Positions 13,401-26,680 of a stretch of 64,000 nt of DNA are shown here, in pieces. Each line of letters starts with the position of its first letter. The first letter of the stretch is position 1. The position numbers and the translations under genes were made by a program. The stretch is from contig JAJKFH010003762.1 of assembly GCA_023333565.1 (NCBI GenBank), positions 372,001 to 436,000 on the forward strand. The letters are read 5' to 3'. The notes below the pieces were generated by a model. That model saw only the letters and a program-made list of their open reading frames with translations. It ran no database searches and was not told where the DNA came from. This DNA is from Puffinus mauretanicus (lineage: Eukaryota > Chordata > Aves > Procellariiformes > Procellariidae).

Positions 13401-14656
13401 GCACCGAAAGCAAATGTTGAGGTGATTACCTACAATGTATTAAAGAAAAAACCAAAGCAAAACGAAAAAACAAACCAAGTGTTTCCACACACCCTTTTGC
13501 ACAGTTTTATAGCTGCAGATTTATAAGCTGATTCAAGTAATTCATGTAGCACATTCTTGTTCAGACAAGCCCTTCTCAAGTCAATGACTTCAGAACAATA
13601 CAATTCACGATGAGCAAATAACAAACTGAAGCAAGATTCAAACCTGCACAAAGCATGCCTGCCAGCATCAATCCATTATCACCAGGTGCCCCTCCAAGCC
13701 AACATACCTGATTTTCAGTTATGGAATACCATCATCTTTACAGCACTTACCAGAGTCAAAGTCCCGCTGCATTGAAGAATCTGAACTTCATTCTGCTATG
13801 CATTATACTGAAATCGTCTGTTTCTAGGATGTGTGCTGTCCAGAAGACAATGTATTGACCTGAAATGAATGGAAAAGATGTTAAGTACTTTGTGTTGGCA
13901 TTTGGTGGTGAAAGGGGAAAATGTGTTAAACATTTCATATTTATACCTGAAAGGTTTGTAATATTTTCTTAACTTGCGCTCCCCTGGTTTGGAATCTATC
14001 CCAACTACTTATATACCATTCATTATGTCAGTATCTGAGAGTTCCCCCACCCCAAGAGCTTTTGATCTTAAAACCCCTCTGAGAGTAACAGAAGAGTCAT
14101 GCCAATAGGAACGCTGGCATAGAAAAGGCTACCTGGCATAAGCTTGCAAACAGGAACACAGAATTCGAACCTAACACACAAGGTGGGGCCACAGTGGCAG
14201 GACATAGCAACAGAGGCAAGAAAACAAGAAAATCAAGGCACAGTCTGGACGGCAACACTACAGGTGTATGAGCTGAGGAGTTGTGTAAGGAGGGTAATAC
14301 TGCTCTGCTGCAGATTTCTTATAGGTTTGGAGGCAAGACATGGGAAAAGATCATTCCTTTCAGCTCAGTTAGAGGAACACTGAATAGTTTAATTGTCTGA
14401 GCTGTAAAACAGTCCTTTTGTGAAAACCACTTTTCACTAATTACTTGCCTGCCAAAAATACATTGCTCATTCCATTCTTTGTCAGATGTAATTGATGCAA
14501 ATTCAGTTTTATACCAAAGTATTTGTTGTATGTATTTTGTGACATCTCTGTTTGACAGCATGCTATTAAATAACAAGTGCTGTGGTGTAAAAGGAATAGT
14601 TATAATGAGTATTCATAACTTTTATATAAACTTATATCTGATGCCTTATATTTTAG

Positions 14657-14713
14657 AGGACATGAAAGTCATCTTCTTTCACCTTCCTCCAAGCAAACAG
14701 AGGTCTGAGACAG
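14657..14713 (+). other. Candidate internal exon (57 bp)
   Basis: A good plus-strand acceptor (a T-rich tract ending TATATTTTAG) opens a 57-bp segment closed by a near-consensus donor (GACAG|GTAAGT). One frame is open across it with the core DMKVIFFHLPPSKQRSET, and the length is a multiple of three (phase 1 to phase 1). The same frame is open upstream of the acceptor, so splicing is not needed to explain it. The peptide is not recognised and no phase-matching partner was found. It could be an exon of a noncoding RNA or chance. Confidence 0.18.
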
Positions 14714-15282
14714 GTAAGTAGTCAGAGTCACTGCCATGACTTGTCAAGCAGAGGTTAATGGACTCAAGGGCACAAGAATGCCTTCTTGCGCTCAGCTGAC
14801 TGCTGCTATGAGGGTTGTCACTTAGGAAACGTACTGTGATGATTGCTAAACTTTTTTGACTCAGTGTGTCAGTACAGTGTATCCATTCATGCTTTGCTAG
14901 GACTTACTGCACTGTTCAGGGCATCGTGGGCATGTTTCTTATATAGTGTCCTGTCCTCCTTTCAGTGATTATTCTGGGGCTGACCTGCCCTTAATTTTTT
15001 TCTAGGCCTGTTCCTAATCTCTCTGTAGCTATTTCTGTCCCATGATTTGAGACCTTAATCTTTTTCTAACACCCACATTTGATTTTAAAATGTTCCATTT
15101 GGCACTTGCCATCTTTTGAAGAATTCTCACCTGCACAGCCTACAGCCTTTTCATGTCTGTTTTATTTTATGCCTCACCTTCCACTCCAGAGAGTAATACT
15201 ATTAGTGCACTGTCTGGATAAAGCTTCACTTTGATATCAAATGCAATGTTTTATTATACTGTAATTTTGTCGATTTCTCTGC

Positions 15283-15287
15283 AGCAC
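15283..15287. repeat. Left target-site duplication AGCAC
   Basis: Five bases directly before the LTR terminus (TGTCG) match the five bases directly after its other terminus. A 5-bp duplication is typical of ERVL-type (class III) integration. Confidence 0.8.
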
Positions 15288-15872
15288 TGTCGTGGTTTAA
15301 CCCCTAAGCCCCACACAGCCGCTCGCTCACTCCCCCCACAGTGGGATGGGGGAGAGAATCAGAAGGATTAAAGTGAGAAAACTCGTGCGTTGAGATAAAG
15401 ACAGTTCAATAGGTAAAGCAAAAGCTGTGCACGCAAGCAAAGCAAAACAAGGGATTCATTCACTACTTCCCATCGGCAGGCAGGTCTTCAGCCATCTCCA
15501 GGAAAGCATCTCCACCACGCGTAACAGTGACTTGGGAAGACAAACGCCATCACTCCGAATGTCCCCCCCTTCCTTCTTCTTCCCCCATCTTTATATTGCT
15601 GAGCATGACATCCTATGATGTGGAATATCCCTTTGGTCAGTTGGGGTCAGCTGTCCCAGCTGTGTCCCCTCCCAGCTTCTTGTGCCCCCCCAATCTCCTC
15701 GCTGGTGGGGTGGGGTGAGGAGCAGAAAAGGCCTTGGCTCTGTGTAAGCACTGCTCAGCAATAACAAAAACATCCCTGTGTTATCAACACTGTTTCCAGC
15801 ACAAATCCAAAACATAGCCCCATACTAGCTTCTATAAAGAAAATTAACTCTATCCCAGCCAAAACTAGCACA
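15288..15872 (-). mobile_element. Solo LTR of an avian endogenous retrovirus
   Basis: The element is 585 bp, starts TGTCGTGGTTTAACCCC and ends CTAGCACA, so it has TG...CA termini. It is flanked by AGCAC on both sides. Read on the minus strand it has a TATA-like box (complement of 15589-15596), followed downstream by a degraded poly(A) signal (complement of 15405-15410, ATTGAA where related copies have ATTAAA). That order sets the orientation as minus. I recognise the sequence as a family common in neoavian bird genomes, but I cannot give the exact family name. No internal gag, pol or env sequence lies on either side, so it is a solo LTR left by recombination between two LTRs. It has no coding capacity. 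Confidence 0.88.
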
Positions 15873-15877
15873 AGCAC
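15873..15877. repeat. Right target-site duplication AGCAC
   Basis: This is an exact copy of the five bases preceding the LTR. The intact pair shows that the insertion has not been rearranged at its edges and is not very old. Confidence 0.8.
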
Positions 15878-18800
15878 TTAACAGTTAAGAGGTATATCTT
15901 TTTAATCTCAGTGTTGGCTGAACCATCAGAGCTTATCAAGCCCCCTGGGTGCCTCCATGGGTCTTATTCTGTTATTTCTTGGCTGAGGCATTTCAATATT
16001 CTATATTTTTTTCCTAGTTGCAACCACTGGATATTCTTGACATTTATAGTGAGTATAGTAATCCAGCTACATGGATTTACTGTCCAAGTTGAATCCAATT
16101 TTCTAAGAATTATCACAATCAATTAAATGTGTCTTCCAGTTATACCCAGGGATTGTCCAGCTTTGATAACTAGAATAGAAGGCTAGAAAGAGTGGAAAGT
16201 ATAAGCCGAGTTCCTAGCTGGTGGAGGGATTTCATGCAGTGAGGGGGTGAGAACAGTTACATTTTTTGTTTTAAAAAATGAGGAGTACACATGTCCAATA
16301 ACCAGAAGAAACAACAGCTCCTGCTGTTGCCAGTGAAAAGAATATCTATGCAATCTGAGTTTAAGGTTTCTCTATTAGCTCATCCAGCATCACATTCTCT
16401 AACTCACCCACATTTCTCTCTATGCACTCGAAGAGTACAGTGAAAATCCAGGTCCTAATATCACATCAAATATCATCATATCACACCAAACTTTTCAGCT
16501 ATTAATTGATTTTCCCCTTCATGGTTCTAGTGCCTCTGCAGTTATTTCTTATAGTTTTTTATAGCAGTAGCAATCTTATGCAGAAAACACCCTATCGCTT
16601 TGTTATTTCTATAACACACCCCTCTTGACTTGAAGTGCATCCAGAGAAACACTGAATATAGCAAACACCTTAACCTTCATTCTCATTTTTAATCCCGGGT
16701 CAAATCATGACACTGCATTGTCTCACACCTCTCCCCTCTATAAAACCAATCATAACTCCTTGATAATAACTTTCATATCCTTTTTACAGTTTTGATACTA
16801 AACTATAGACAGCTGTATAATTTGCATTAGCAGAAACACTTTCCACACAGTACAAACGTTGCCTTTATCTAGCCACCCACTACTATTTCCTGATCTTTAC
16901 CTTTTTTATTGCCTGAATCCTTTATACTTATTTTTCAAAGGTGTTATGTTCCCTATACTCCAGCAGTGAGGTTCCATTCCTGCATTAAAGGATTCATCAG
17001 CCTCTGTCATGCGGAGATAATTTGGGCTTCTGGTTTCATCAAAGGAAACAGTGGGTTTTGAGGAGAAGGATTAAAAAAAAAAAACACACGAGCAGGTACA
17101 TATGATCCAATGGTTTGCTAATGTTTATCTAACTGGCTTTTAACAATTCAGCTATTGTGTTCTTGCCCTGTTTTTAACTTCTCCCTTGCTCTTTCTATTC
17201 TTTCTTCTGAGAGTGGAGCAGTATTGGCAGCTGTTCTGTGCACAGATTGCTCTGTTCATTTAGCTGCATAGCAGTAATTCCCCTTCACCTCACAGAAAAA
17301 TCTTGCTTTTTGTCAAAATAGCAACTCCTTTAATATTCAGAGGAAGTCTTTCTTAACCATTTGCATCACTGACTAACAAATGTTTGTATCCAGTCTAACT
17401 TTTTGTATAATGTTTTAAGATCTTGATTTCTTTTCTGTCTCCTCTAGTCTGTCGAGCATCAGCTTCCCAGCATCAGCTTTGGTGAACCAAACTCTTTTGT
17501 TTCTTTGCAGCTTTGTACAATGATTGAGGAATTTTCACTTCCTCAGGAATGCTCTTCGCTCATTACTTGTGTGCTTTCTTCCCCAGTTGCTTCCTCTGCT
17601 ATATTTTGTGTTGGACTGTATGTTTTTATAACAATGCATGCCTGAGAGCAATGAGTTAGGCTTAACAAGTTAGTACTCAAAATGGCTGTGTGATGCTGGT
17701 GGTTAAACAGGCACTACCCTCGTTGTGCAGGGAGGCAGCGCGGGTGTTAAACTAAGGCTGGAAGGTGATGAGACAGACCCTACAGAGAGTGGATAGCAGA
17801 AGCAGAATAAGAATTTGGAACCTCCTGGCTGCCTACTTGCTCTGGCAAGCCACGGTGCTTTCCAGCTATACCAGATTACACCCTAAGGGGTCTGAATGGC
17901 ATAGTTAAATTGTTATAGTTGAAGCAACCATGGACCAATTACCCTCAGCTGCTGAATCTTCCAGTACAGCACTCCCCATCAGCATCAGTGCACACATTAC
18001 AAGTTCCCAGGGAGGAGGTAGAGAGAGATCTCTTCGCATGCTATCCTCTAAAAAGAAAGGCGGGTGGGGAGTTAGGGCACTCTGAGTACTTCACATCCCC
18101 AGACAAGAAAAAAACCTCAAAAGTTAATCTGAAAAGGAAGGTTCTCAAGGTCATTTTGACCCTTGCAAAATACATGCTGTCAGTACAATCCCTTCTGACT
18201 GAAAGCATCAAATATAGTTTATACTAGAAATTGTAATTCCCTTTCACAGCCAAAGTTTTGTCTCTCAGTAATGCAAAATGGGCAAGTAATTAGCCTGTCA
18301 TTTTTTAAATCGAAAGGTATTTACTAGACAATTGTTTCATTTAATTAAAAACTACAAAGTTAAAAGAAAAAAGTATGAGGTTATTTGTTGAAAACCTGTT
18401 TCCCAAAGAAAAGAAAACCCGGAAAATGAGATCAAATAAACCAGAATTTTGTTTTATAATGTTAAGAAGTTGAATGTTCTCACACAGTACTTGACAAAAC
18501 TTGATCATTTGTGAGCAAAGACTTAGTAGGCAGAAGTAGCATACACAACAGAAAATACAAAATAGATCCTGTTATTCCTGGCTGCAGACTGGAAAACCAG
18601 AGCTAGTTGTTAATTGGCCAGCTTGAGGAATTCCAGAATTCCAGTAATTCCAGAAGTCATTTTGGTGGCTGGTCATATTCCAGGGTAGATTTCTGAGATC
18701 AAAAACTGTAGTCTACTATATGAAATACAGTTGTAAATTGACAGGCAGCCACTGAGAAAGATGATCCTATATTAAACGATTTGATAGCAGGTTACTTGGA

Positions 18801-19515
18801 AAAGCAGTAGGATCAGAAAAAAAAAGAAAAGACCAATGATGTTGCATGCCCAAGTTCTCCAGCTGGCATTGAGAAAGGCTGCTTTCTCCTTCAGTATTCA
18901 GCTGATCTGGTAGATGAGCCGTGAAAATAATCTGGTAGGGTTGTCTGTAGAATCTGTGAAGTCCTTAATTCAAAATACAGTTTCAAACATTAAGCAACTA
19001 AGATAAGCATGTCGGTGACATAGGCAGGTCCTGAGAAGAGAAGTTCTAGACTATAGACTGTGGAAGGGAAGGATTGGCATTCAAAAAAGCTCTGAAAAAT
19101 ACTAATCTTGAAGCTCAGACCATTGAAAAATATGCTTACTTATTAGCTACTTTGAAGACACTTCAATTTGCAGAATTAGTAAGGGATTTCATGTTTTACA
19201 TTTAAGCCACAGAAGTGTTATTCCAATCAGAAAATAGCATGAGTTCAAGACTTGCTGTGCAGAAAGTTTACTACAAGCACAAACATTATTGCTTTCTCCA
19301 GCAACATCTCCAGGGGTACTTGCAAACAAATGTCCTGATTAATCTGTTGTGAATTCTATAAGAAATTTAATAGTGACAGAAACCTAAAGATTCCTGCTCA
19401 TTTTGGGAATGTCATTTGGATCAAACCATGCTCAGGCATAAATGGGAGGAAAAGGCAAACTGTTCACCTGAAGAGCATTTTCTATCCTTTCTCATCCCTC
19501 CCACCATAAATCAAG
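15878..19515. other. Unique noncoding DNA
   Basis: I see no recognisable gene. A 102-codon plus-strand frame at 17919-18227 is lysine-rich near its C-terminus but shows no domain or splice context. The stretch contains the AATTCCAG triplicate listed separately. Confidence 0.5.
18629..18653. repeat. Three tandem AATTCCAG units
   Basis: AATTCCAG occurs three times, the second directly after the first and the third after a single T. It is a short local duplication. Confidence 0.75.
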
Positions 19516-19581
19516 GAAAGAGTTATCCGACTCCTACTTTGAGACCTCTGTACCCAGCGGTAGTTACAGATACGTCAAAAG
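19516..19581 (+). other. Candidate internal exon (66 bp)
   Basis: A pyrimidine-rich tract (CTTTCTCATCCCTCCCACC) and ATCAAG precede the segment, and a near-consensus donor (AAAAG|GTAAGTATG) closes it. One frame is open with the core KELSDSYFETSVPSGSYRYV, in phase 2 to phase 2, and the length is a multiple of three. Three CpG dinucleotides fall inside 66 bases of otherwise CpG-poor DNA, which is a common trace of selection on exons. Its outgoing phase matches the incoming phase of the candidate at 22576-22706, 2,994 bp downstream on the same strand. The protein is not recognised. Confidence 0.25.
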
Positions 19582-22575
19582 GTAAGTATGCTTGACAGAA
19601 AAGGAGCTTCAGGGAAAGCAGTCAGCTGTATCCTGACATGTGTCAGATCCCTTATAAAACTATTGGGTATGCCAGATCCATGCATTAATTACCTGCAATG
19701 GACATCTGTTTCTCAGAGGTTCCAGCCTCCTTCCCTATCACTCTCTCCACAGATTTTTCATCAAGCCAAATGAAAGAAAACAGAAATAATTGTACCTGCT
19801 GTTATGTTGTTTCTCATCATAAGAGTCCAACAAGGAACAAGAGCTTTCCTATGAACCAACTACCAGCTGTAAAAAAGGATAAGCTGCCGGGCAGACACTG
19901 CCAACAAAATCAGTTTGCCTGAGGGAATGGCAATGTCAGAAAGTCAAAAGGAATATAAAATGTCTAGACTTAAATACAGCCTGACCAACACTGAATCTCT
20001 CCAGGTATTTCATTTAGAGAAAACACTTGCTCATAATATTAGCCTTGGCTTATTATTTTATGCAGAGGTGCCAGCCAGGAAGTCCAAAGAGCTACATTTC
20101 TCATAAGGAAAAATCCACCTTTTCTATCCTTACCCCTTAAGCTCTGCTTCCCTTTCAGTTTAGAAAGGCTGAGTAGAGATGGAGGTAACTACATGAGAAG
20201 TTTCACAGGTGGGCTGTCAAGATGGTAATGCAGATCTTCAAGGAGATATCTTCTCAGCTGGCTCTTGTTAAGAGGCAGAACGTTTGTGTGCCAAACAGAG
20301 CATTATGGTACCGAAGAGTTTCTGAGATGCAGAGCAAGTCCTTGAAAGCCTTCTGCCCATTTAACTCATTAGAAAAATAATTCCCACTGCTGGAAAGAAG
20401 ATAAGACAGCTGCTTTTACAACTCCATGATTGGGTAAAAAATGCCACTGCTCACAGCAATTAATCTACTGCCAGTCCCACTTTGTCCAAGAAGATGGACA
20501 GGAATCTTCATTTACCTGAGCAGCTTTTTGGAATATAGTTTTTAAATGCCACAACAGCAAGAGGTGAAATAGTAGAGTTATGCATTATGGAGCAGCTTCC
20601 AACGGGGGAACAAAGCATACAAAATAAGGGAAAAATTCCAAATAGCTCAATGCAAGTTTGGGACAGATCCAGTCCCAGCATTCTCATTCTGAAAGCACAA
20701 GATTTTCCTTGTCCAGCATCAGAGGCATGGCTTCTTTCTTCTCAGAAAATGTTCAGTCTATGAAGGTAGAGCTAGACTCAAGTTGCTCAGCATTTCCAAA
20801 CACCAGACATCAGGGAAACAGCTGCCAATTCACACCAGTTAATAATAAAGGATTCATGGATTCATTCACTGCTCTGTCCCCTATACATTATGGCTTGCAA
20901 GTGATTCTTTGGAAAGATCTCTTAATCCTCCTACCTTTTAAAGTACAGTTGACTCCACAGAGCAACTGAGAGGGGTTAATTAAGAAGTCCTATGCAAGCA
21001 TTCAGCTGTTTTATAAGATTCTTAAATGCACATTCACCTTTGAACTTACTTCAAATGCAGAAATATCCTGAGCTGGAAGCTGGAAGTTAAGCATGATATT
21101 TTGATAAACCACCAAGTCCTCTCCTCTGGCATCATTCATGCAGAAGAAAAGCAAACATTATTTCGTAACCTCCATGGAAGGGCAGTGTTGCTCAAGTGTA
21201 GGCCAGCTCTGACTTACTGTCAGCTAGACATGGGGCAATGTCCTGCCCCGTGAAATTTGCCCTTTGACACTCTCAAAGCCTGTAACCCCTGCACATGCTC
21301 CTCAGATCTCAAGAAAGGTCTCAAGCTGCACTCAGGCACTGAGTTTTCATGCCCAGTGCTAGGGTTTGGGTAAGCTTATTATTTTAAGAAGATTAACTTG
21401 GTATTAGTATTAACATTGTGATTACTCCTTAGATAATCTTCCTTTTCAGTATGCTGAGTTTCTTTTTGTGGATTAGTCTGATTTTTTATTACTATTGTTG
21501 CTGCTATGGACAGCACTATTTAATTATTTTTATTAAGACTCCATCTCAAAGGTCCAGAGAATACCACAATAAACAAATAACAAAATAACAGTAAATTCAT
21601 ATACTATTGGGAGCACATGATACAAATTTGGTTTATGTCAGAACATAAACCAGCATGATACTACTAACAATTAAATTCTGGGATTCTTTTCTAGAGTCTC
21701 CAACATACATTAGCACCGGAGAAAGTATTAAATACAGGGTTAATTTATAAGTACAGTTCTCTCAGTCTGGGTATTATAGTTGGTGCAAGTTACATCGAAC
21801 AGCTATGGATTTACTGGCAGAGGACTAGAGGAATGCATTTCCTGCCTTCCACTACTAGGCACAGTACACACCTGGTTATGAAACATGGGGAAGTAGTTTG
21901 AGATGAGAAAATGGTCTTATGAAACCAAAGTTCATAAGACATTGACTGATCCATTTAATGAGATTTACAGTTTATTCTCTTTCCCTCCTGTGAAAAAAAC
22001 TCCCTATCCATAAAATTCAAATACCACCCCCATTACCCCCTTACATTCAAGTACTGAAAAGGTACTCCAAGGTTTGCAAATTCAGCACAATGTATATTTA
22101 TTAATCAATAATCCATATGGAAACTGTAAATTCTCATACAAGTTTCTGGACAACGCTACAAGACATTTTGTAAAAGCCTACAGCTATATGAACTTTTCAC
22201 CCTTCATTCCCCTAACGTTTAAATGAGTATACCAATTTTAGCACAACATATTTTCCATGTTAATTCTTCTATGTAACCTTTGAATGCTCTATACTGAAAC
22301 TTCATATTCATTCTATTCTATGGCATATGGTGATTCCTTTCTACTATCACAATACAACCTGAAAGGAAGTGAATACAAAGTTACTTTCATGAATGCTGAG
22401 AAATTAGGGAGCCAGGGCTTGACAGAAAAGCACTAACTGCAACACAACTCTTGCTAAATTGGAAGAACTCATTATGCTTGGTCTTTAAAAAAACCCAGGC
22501 ACCTTAAATATAGAAGAAAAACCAGATCAGCAGAACTGTGCTCAACTGCTCACAGACCATACCTGTTCTATGCAG

Positions 22576-22706
22576 TTTCATGCTCTTTGATGGAGGGAGT
22601 CTCAGATCATCCTACAAACATGCTTCCCTGCGCGGAACAGAAAAGTCATCAAAGCACTTTGATGAAAGGAGTCCTGAATTCGGTACTTGTGTCACACCAC
22701 TTCTAG
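22576..22706 (+). other. Candidate internal exon (131 bp)
   Basis: A good acceptor (CATACCTGTTCTATGCAG) and a good donor (CTAG|GTAAGATG) bound 131 bases that are open in one frame. The frame begins FMLFDGGSLRSSYKH and continues with a polar segment rich in Ser, Lys, Arg and Glu, with no recognised motif. It starts by completing a codon with one base and ends with one base left over, so it can be joined in frame to 19516-19581. Joined, the two give about 65 residues. Against it, the same frame is open upstream to an ATG at 22538, and no further phase-matching exon with good splice sites was found. Confidence 0.25.
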
Positions 22707-22748
22707 GTAAGATGCTCCCTTCAGCTTTCTCTGATACTTTTTTTTTTT

Positions 22749-22770
22749 GGGGGGGGACACGGGGAGGGGG
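22749..22770 (+). other. Potential G-quadruplex tract
   Basis: Eight G, ACAC, four G, A and five G follow a run of eleven T. The G-runs suffice for a four-tract G-quadruplex. It lies about 40 bases downstream of the donor of the candidate exon at 22576-22706. Confidence 0.5.
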
Positions 22771-25700
22771 AAAATTCAGCAATCTTATTTATTTGGTTTA
22801 GTTACACTCCTTGTGGGAGTTATTATGTCTGGTCGGTCTCTTCACCAAGGAAATCCATCCTACAAATGCTAAAAAGAAGTGGAGAGGACTGTAATACCTA
22901 AAAAGTGCCTGTCAAACCACTGCCACTTAGTTTGGTTTGTGGCTAAACAGAAAGTCATACACAGGCAGGGTGATGGGTCTTTGTATTATTCATTATCAAG
23001 TGTATGGTTATAAAAAACCAATGCCTTCAACAACTCAACAACTACTAGGGAAGTAGTTTTTAAAGGTTAAAATTGTTATATATCAGTTTCAAAATAAATG
23101 CTTTGAAAACAAAAATTTACAAAATAATTACAATATTTCCTTCTATCATAAAACATCGACATAGACTGAACAAGAGGAAAACTTCATCCCCGTGTTGGAC
23201 ACTATGTCCTGTCAAGTTACTTAGATCCTGGCCTCACAATTCAGTTTGGTTTAGCATCATTTCTGCAGGCTTTTTGGTACAAGGGCTCTCTCTTTATTAT
23301 ACATAAGTTTAAAGTGGTAGGCAAAGAATGATCTTAATTTCTGAGCAGGGTCAGTAGGAGTTATCACAATACAAATAAAAGTAGCTTAATTATCTTGGGG
23401 GAAGAATGGTGGCATATTCCTCCAGAGTTCACTTGATGATTTGGTTATGGTTTATTTAATGCTGGCACATCTGAAACTCAGAACCAAAGAATTTTCAATG
23501 GATACTGCTTGGACATGGCTACAAATAAAGGGCTTTTTTTATAGTCCCCTTATGTGGATTCAGACTTAGCCGGCTGTCACGTAACCAGTTTAACATCCAG
23601 GTGGCTCTAGAGGTTTTATATGGATACGGCTTATATTAGCAGAACCTCTATGCCCACAAGTTCTGGGAATTCTGAATTTACATATTTGACTCCTGAGAAA
23701 TTACACCATACTGTAAATAAAAAGCCTAGTCCCAGAAAAATAAATTAAAGAGAAAATTCTATATAGGAAATGAAGAACAAGGTTTTACGGTTAAGAATAG
23801 ACTATGAGAAAATGCTGCCCTGAAGGAAAGCAGCAGTTGACACAGAATACTAGAGACTCTGGGAAACAAAGTAGAGTAAAAGGACCCAAAGATAGCACTG
23901 ACATTACAAACTGTCAAAACTCAGCAGCTTCACTGCACGAAGACAGTAGTTGCTAAAGTGAATAACTTTCTCTGTTGACAGGTGACTTCCTGAAGAACAC
24001 GTTAGCATCTCATAAGGACAGCTTTCTCTTCCAATCTCTTTTTTTTTCCTTCAGTCTCCCCCTCCTTCTTACTAGAACTCTGCTAAATCATCAGCGGGGT
24101 GGGGAGGCAGGAATAAAACAGTCGAGAGAATATACTAGTTATATGTTTTCTTACCTTTCTTTTTTACCCTTGGAGAATATTTTATATAAAAGAGATTTCT
24201 CTTTGTTCCAGTAACAGCAGCACTGCAATAAAAGTATACACTGGATCTACTTTGTCAAACACAGTGTAATATATTCCCATTCTAAAAGGCTGCCTGCTTA
24301 CAACTCTCCACAAAGTCTTTGCTAATGCTATCCATCTCATACAGACCGTTAAAACCTTGATTGTCAAAGCATAGAGAACCTTCAAAGATAGTGTTTGTTC
24401 TTAAGTAAAAATAACGTTTAACAGCTTAGCTTATTGTGTGGTTCTATTTCTGCTGGTCAAATCCTTACGTCCTTACTCACAAGATAACTCTTTAAAAGCC
24501 ATGATAAATTTACATTTAAGCTTTAAAATTAGAAGTTGAAATCCTTAGTAAATTTTTATTCAGACTTTATTCAAGAAAGACACCTATACATATGTGCAGA
24601 AGAAAAAAGTCTGAAACAAGAATTAAATAGAACAGAGGAATCACTATAAAAACTCCTACTTTGTTGAAAACCATCCTAATTTTGCCCCTACCTGGTTTTA
24701 CTTACTGACCTGAAACCAAAATAAGTGTGGCTTAAAATGAAAGAGAGTCCACACAAGCTTTTACGAAGACTTATCTAAACTGGTTAAAGCACAGCTCATG
24801 TTGAGCAATACAATCTGTGCAGGAATAAATGCTCAGAAGGGCCTATTCAGGAAATGTCCTATTTGAAAGTGAATGTAGCACCTGAGGAAAAGAACTTGCT
24901 GGCTACACAATTTCAGCAACATCAGGAACCTGCCTTGTTCCATCTGTGAGCATGTTTAAGCCCATACTGACAACAACAACATAACTCAGGAAGGAGGCTT
25001 AGTTCCACCAACAACTCACCACTCCCCGACTTTCTGGTAGGCTCCTATTTTGTCCTATCCTGGAATCTGATTTTTATCTCTGACCCACTTAGGTCCTAAA
25101 AATTACTTGATGGCTTTGTGCCTTGCTGGGAAGTTAGTTCATTGATTTGCCTTAGTGTAGGCTAGTAGGGGGAGGGAATCAGGTGCTCCCATACAAAAAG
25201 TTGTATTTGCATTTTACGAGGAAACATTACCATTAGCTGGTTATAAGGGCTTCTGCACTGAGGAGTAATAAAAAGTATATATAGAATAATGTTGGACCAC
25301 ATTTAGAGGAGTTTAGTTAGTGCAAAGAAATCCAACTTAAATTGTTTATTCAGGAAAAGCTGTCAGGAAAGAAAACACTTAACTATATGCACCACTAACA
25401 AGTATCTTTTAACCAGCTCCAGTTGACAGCAGCTATAGAATACCAGGGATATTTTTGTTGCCATTATTTATTCCTTTAAGGGAACCGGTAAGCTCAGAAT
25501 GCATCCTGTCCCAGTCTTCTCTGCTTTTAACACCCCTGAAACTAGAGTGAACTTTCTTGCAATGTATTTGTTTTAGCTTGTGAGTAGCAACATGGAATAT
25601 GACCTCCTGTGTTACATTTTCCCTCCAAATGTTCTTCCCAGGTCATTTCTGCGGCAGCTCATTTGTTTCCTGAAAGAAACTACTCACTACTTGCAGCATT

Positions 25701-26680
25701 CTGGGAAGATTCAGGTGGACATTAGGAAAATCTTTCCAAGTTTAAAGATAGGAAGTCACTGGGATAAACTTGCCTGAATTTTTTGGGGGCGAGTGAGGAG
25801 GGAGGGTGCATTGTTTTTTCTTCCTTCTGGAATCTCAGTGGTTTGCCAGCAAGTTAAACATCACTCAGGAATGAAACAGGGAGAGAAATGGGCTCTGTAA
25901 GCCCCAGTTTTCTATGATTCAATATGCTCTCCCATCAAAATGAGAAGTTATTCAAGGACAATTCACAGCTGCTTAGGAAGAATAAAAATAGGTCCAATCT
26001 GCAAAATTCAGATCCATAATTTACATACTGCAAAGATTCAGAAATCTGGATTAAGTGACCCAGCCCTAAGAAAACTGTGCTGTTATATAATATTAAGTCC
26101 TACAAATACTAGTATCAATTCAATGCAAAACCTGAAAGTTGCAGGTAATGGACATATTTTTATGGCCTAGAACCAAGTAGGTAGAAAATCAAACTGTCCC
26201 CAGTGGCCCTAGATATAAACCATGAATAAGCTGTACTAATGAGCTTTAACTTACAAGTGCAAATCAGGTTAATTAAAAATAAACTTTACTACATTACAGT
26301 GCTGAACACATTCCTTTTCTTAATTCAAGTACAGATGAATGGATACAGCAAATTTGATCTATATGTGTTCACTGGGTTAATTAAAAGTCAGGCATTCATT
26401 TGCAGAACCAGACAGAATTTTTTATTTCTACAAGGGCTGTTGGCAATTCGGGATTAAGAAAAAGATGAAGAAGAAAAAAAGTATCTGATCTCTATTGAAG
26501 TTAAAAGGTTCTTTACACTAGGAAATCTAAAACACTACTGATGTGAGAAACGTTGACTATTGAAGCCTGCCACACCCTACCCTCTGCACTGTCTTTTTTT
26601 CCTGTGGAGACTACCGTGTCTTCGGTATGAACAAGTTTAATTCAGTATGTTGAAGTAGCCTAATACCAATGCAATTTTAC
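22771..26680. other. Unique AT-rich noncoding DNA
   Basis: No recognisable gene or repeat. Short open segments are scattered and unrelated. TCTATGATTC near 25910 resembles the 3' end of an avian CR1 element, but no CR1 body is visible. Confidence 0.5.

Larger units (their letters stand above)
5958..14656. other. Unique noncoding DNA without a recognisable gene
   Basis: Apart from a poly-T tract and a telomere-like repeat listed separately, I see only scattered short open segments. Both strands are open at about 9565-9933 in unrelated frames, and a 114-codon plus-strand frame lies at 12479-12823; neither shows a recognisable domain. A strong plus-strand donor (TAGG|GTAAGA) near 9920 follows a TTTTGCAG acceptor near 9788, but the open frame across it has a stop just before the donor. 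AATAAA-like words near 13120-13165 hint at a decayed retroelement end, without supporting structure. Confidence 0.5.

Noticed and set aside
25480..25494. Plus-strand donor after 25,450 that could extend the 19516/22576 exon pair in phase
   Set aside because: The only available acceptor (AGAATACCAG) has no pyrimidine tract, so the segment is not credible.
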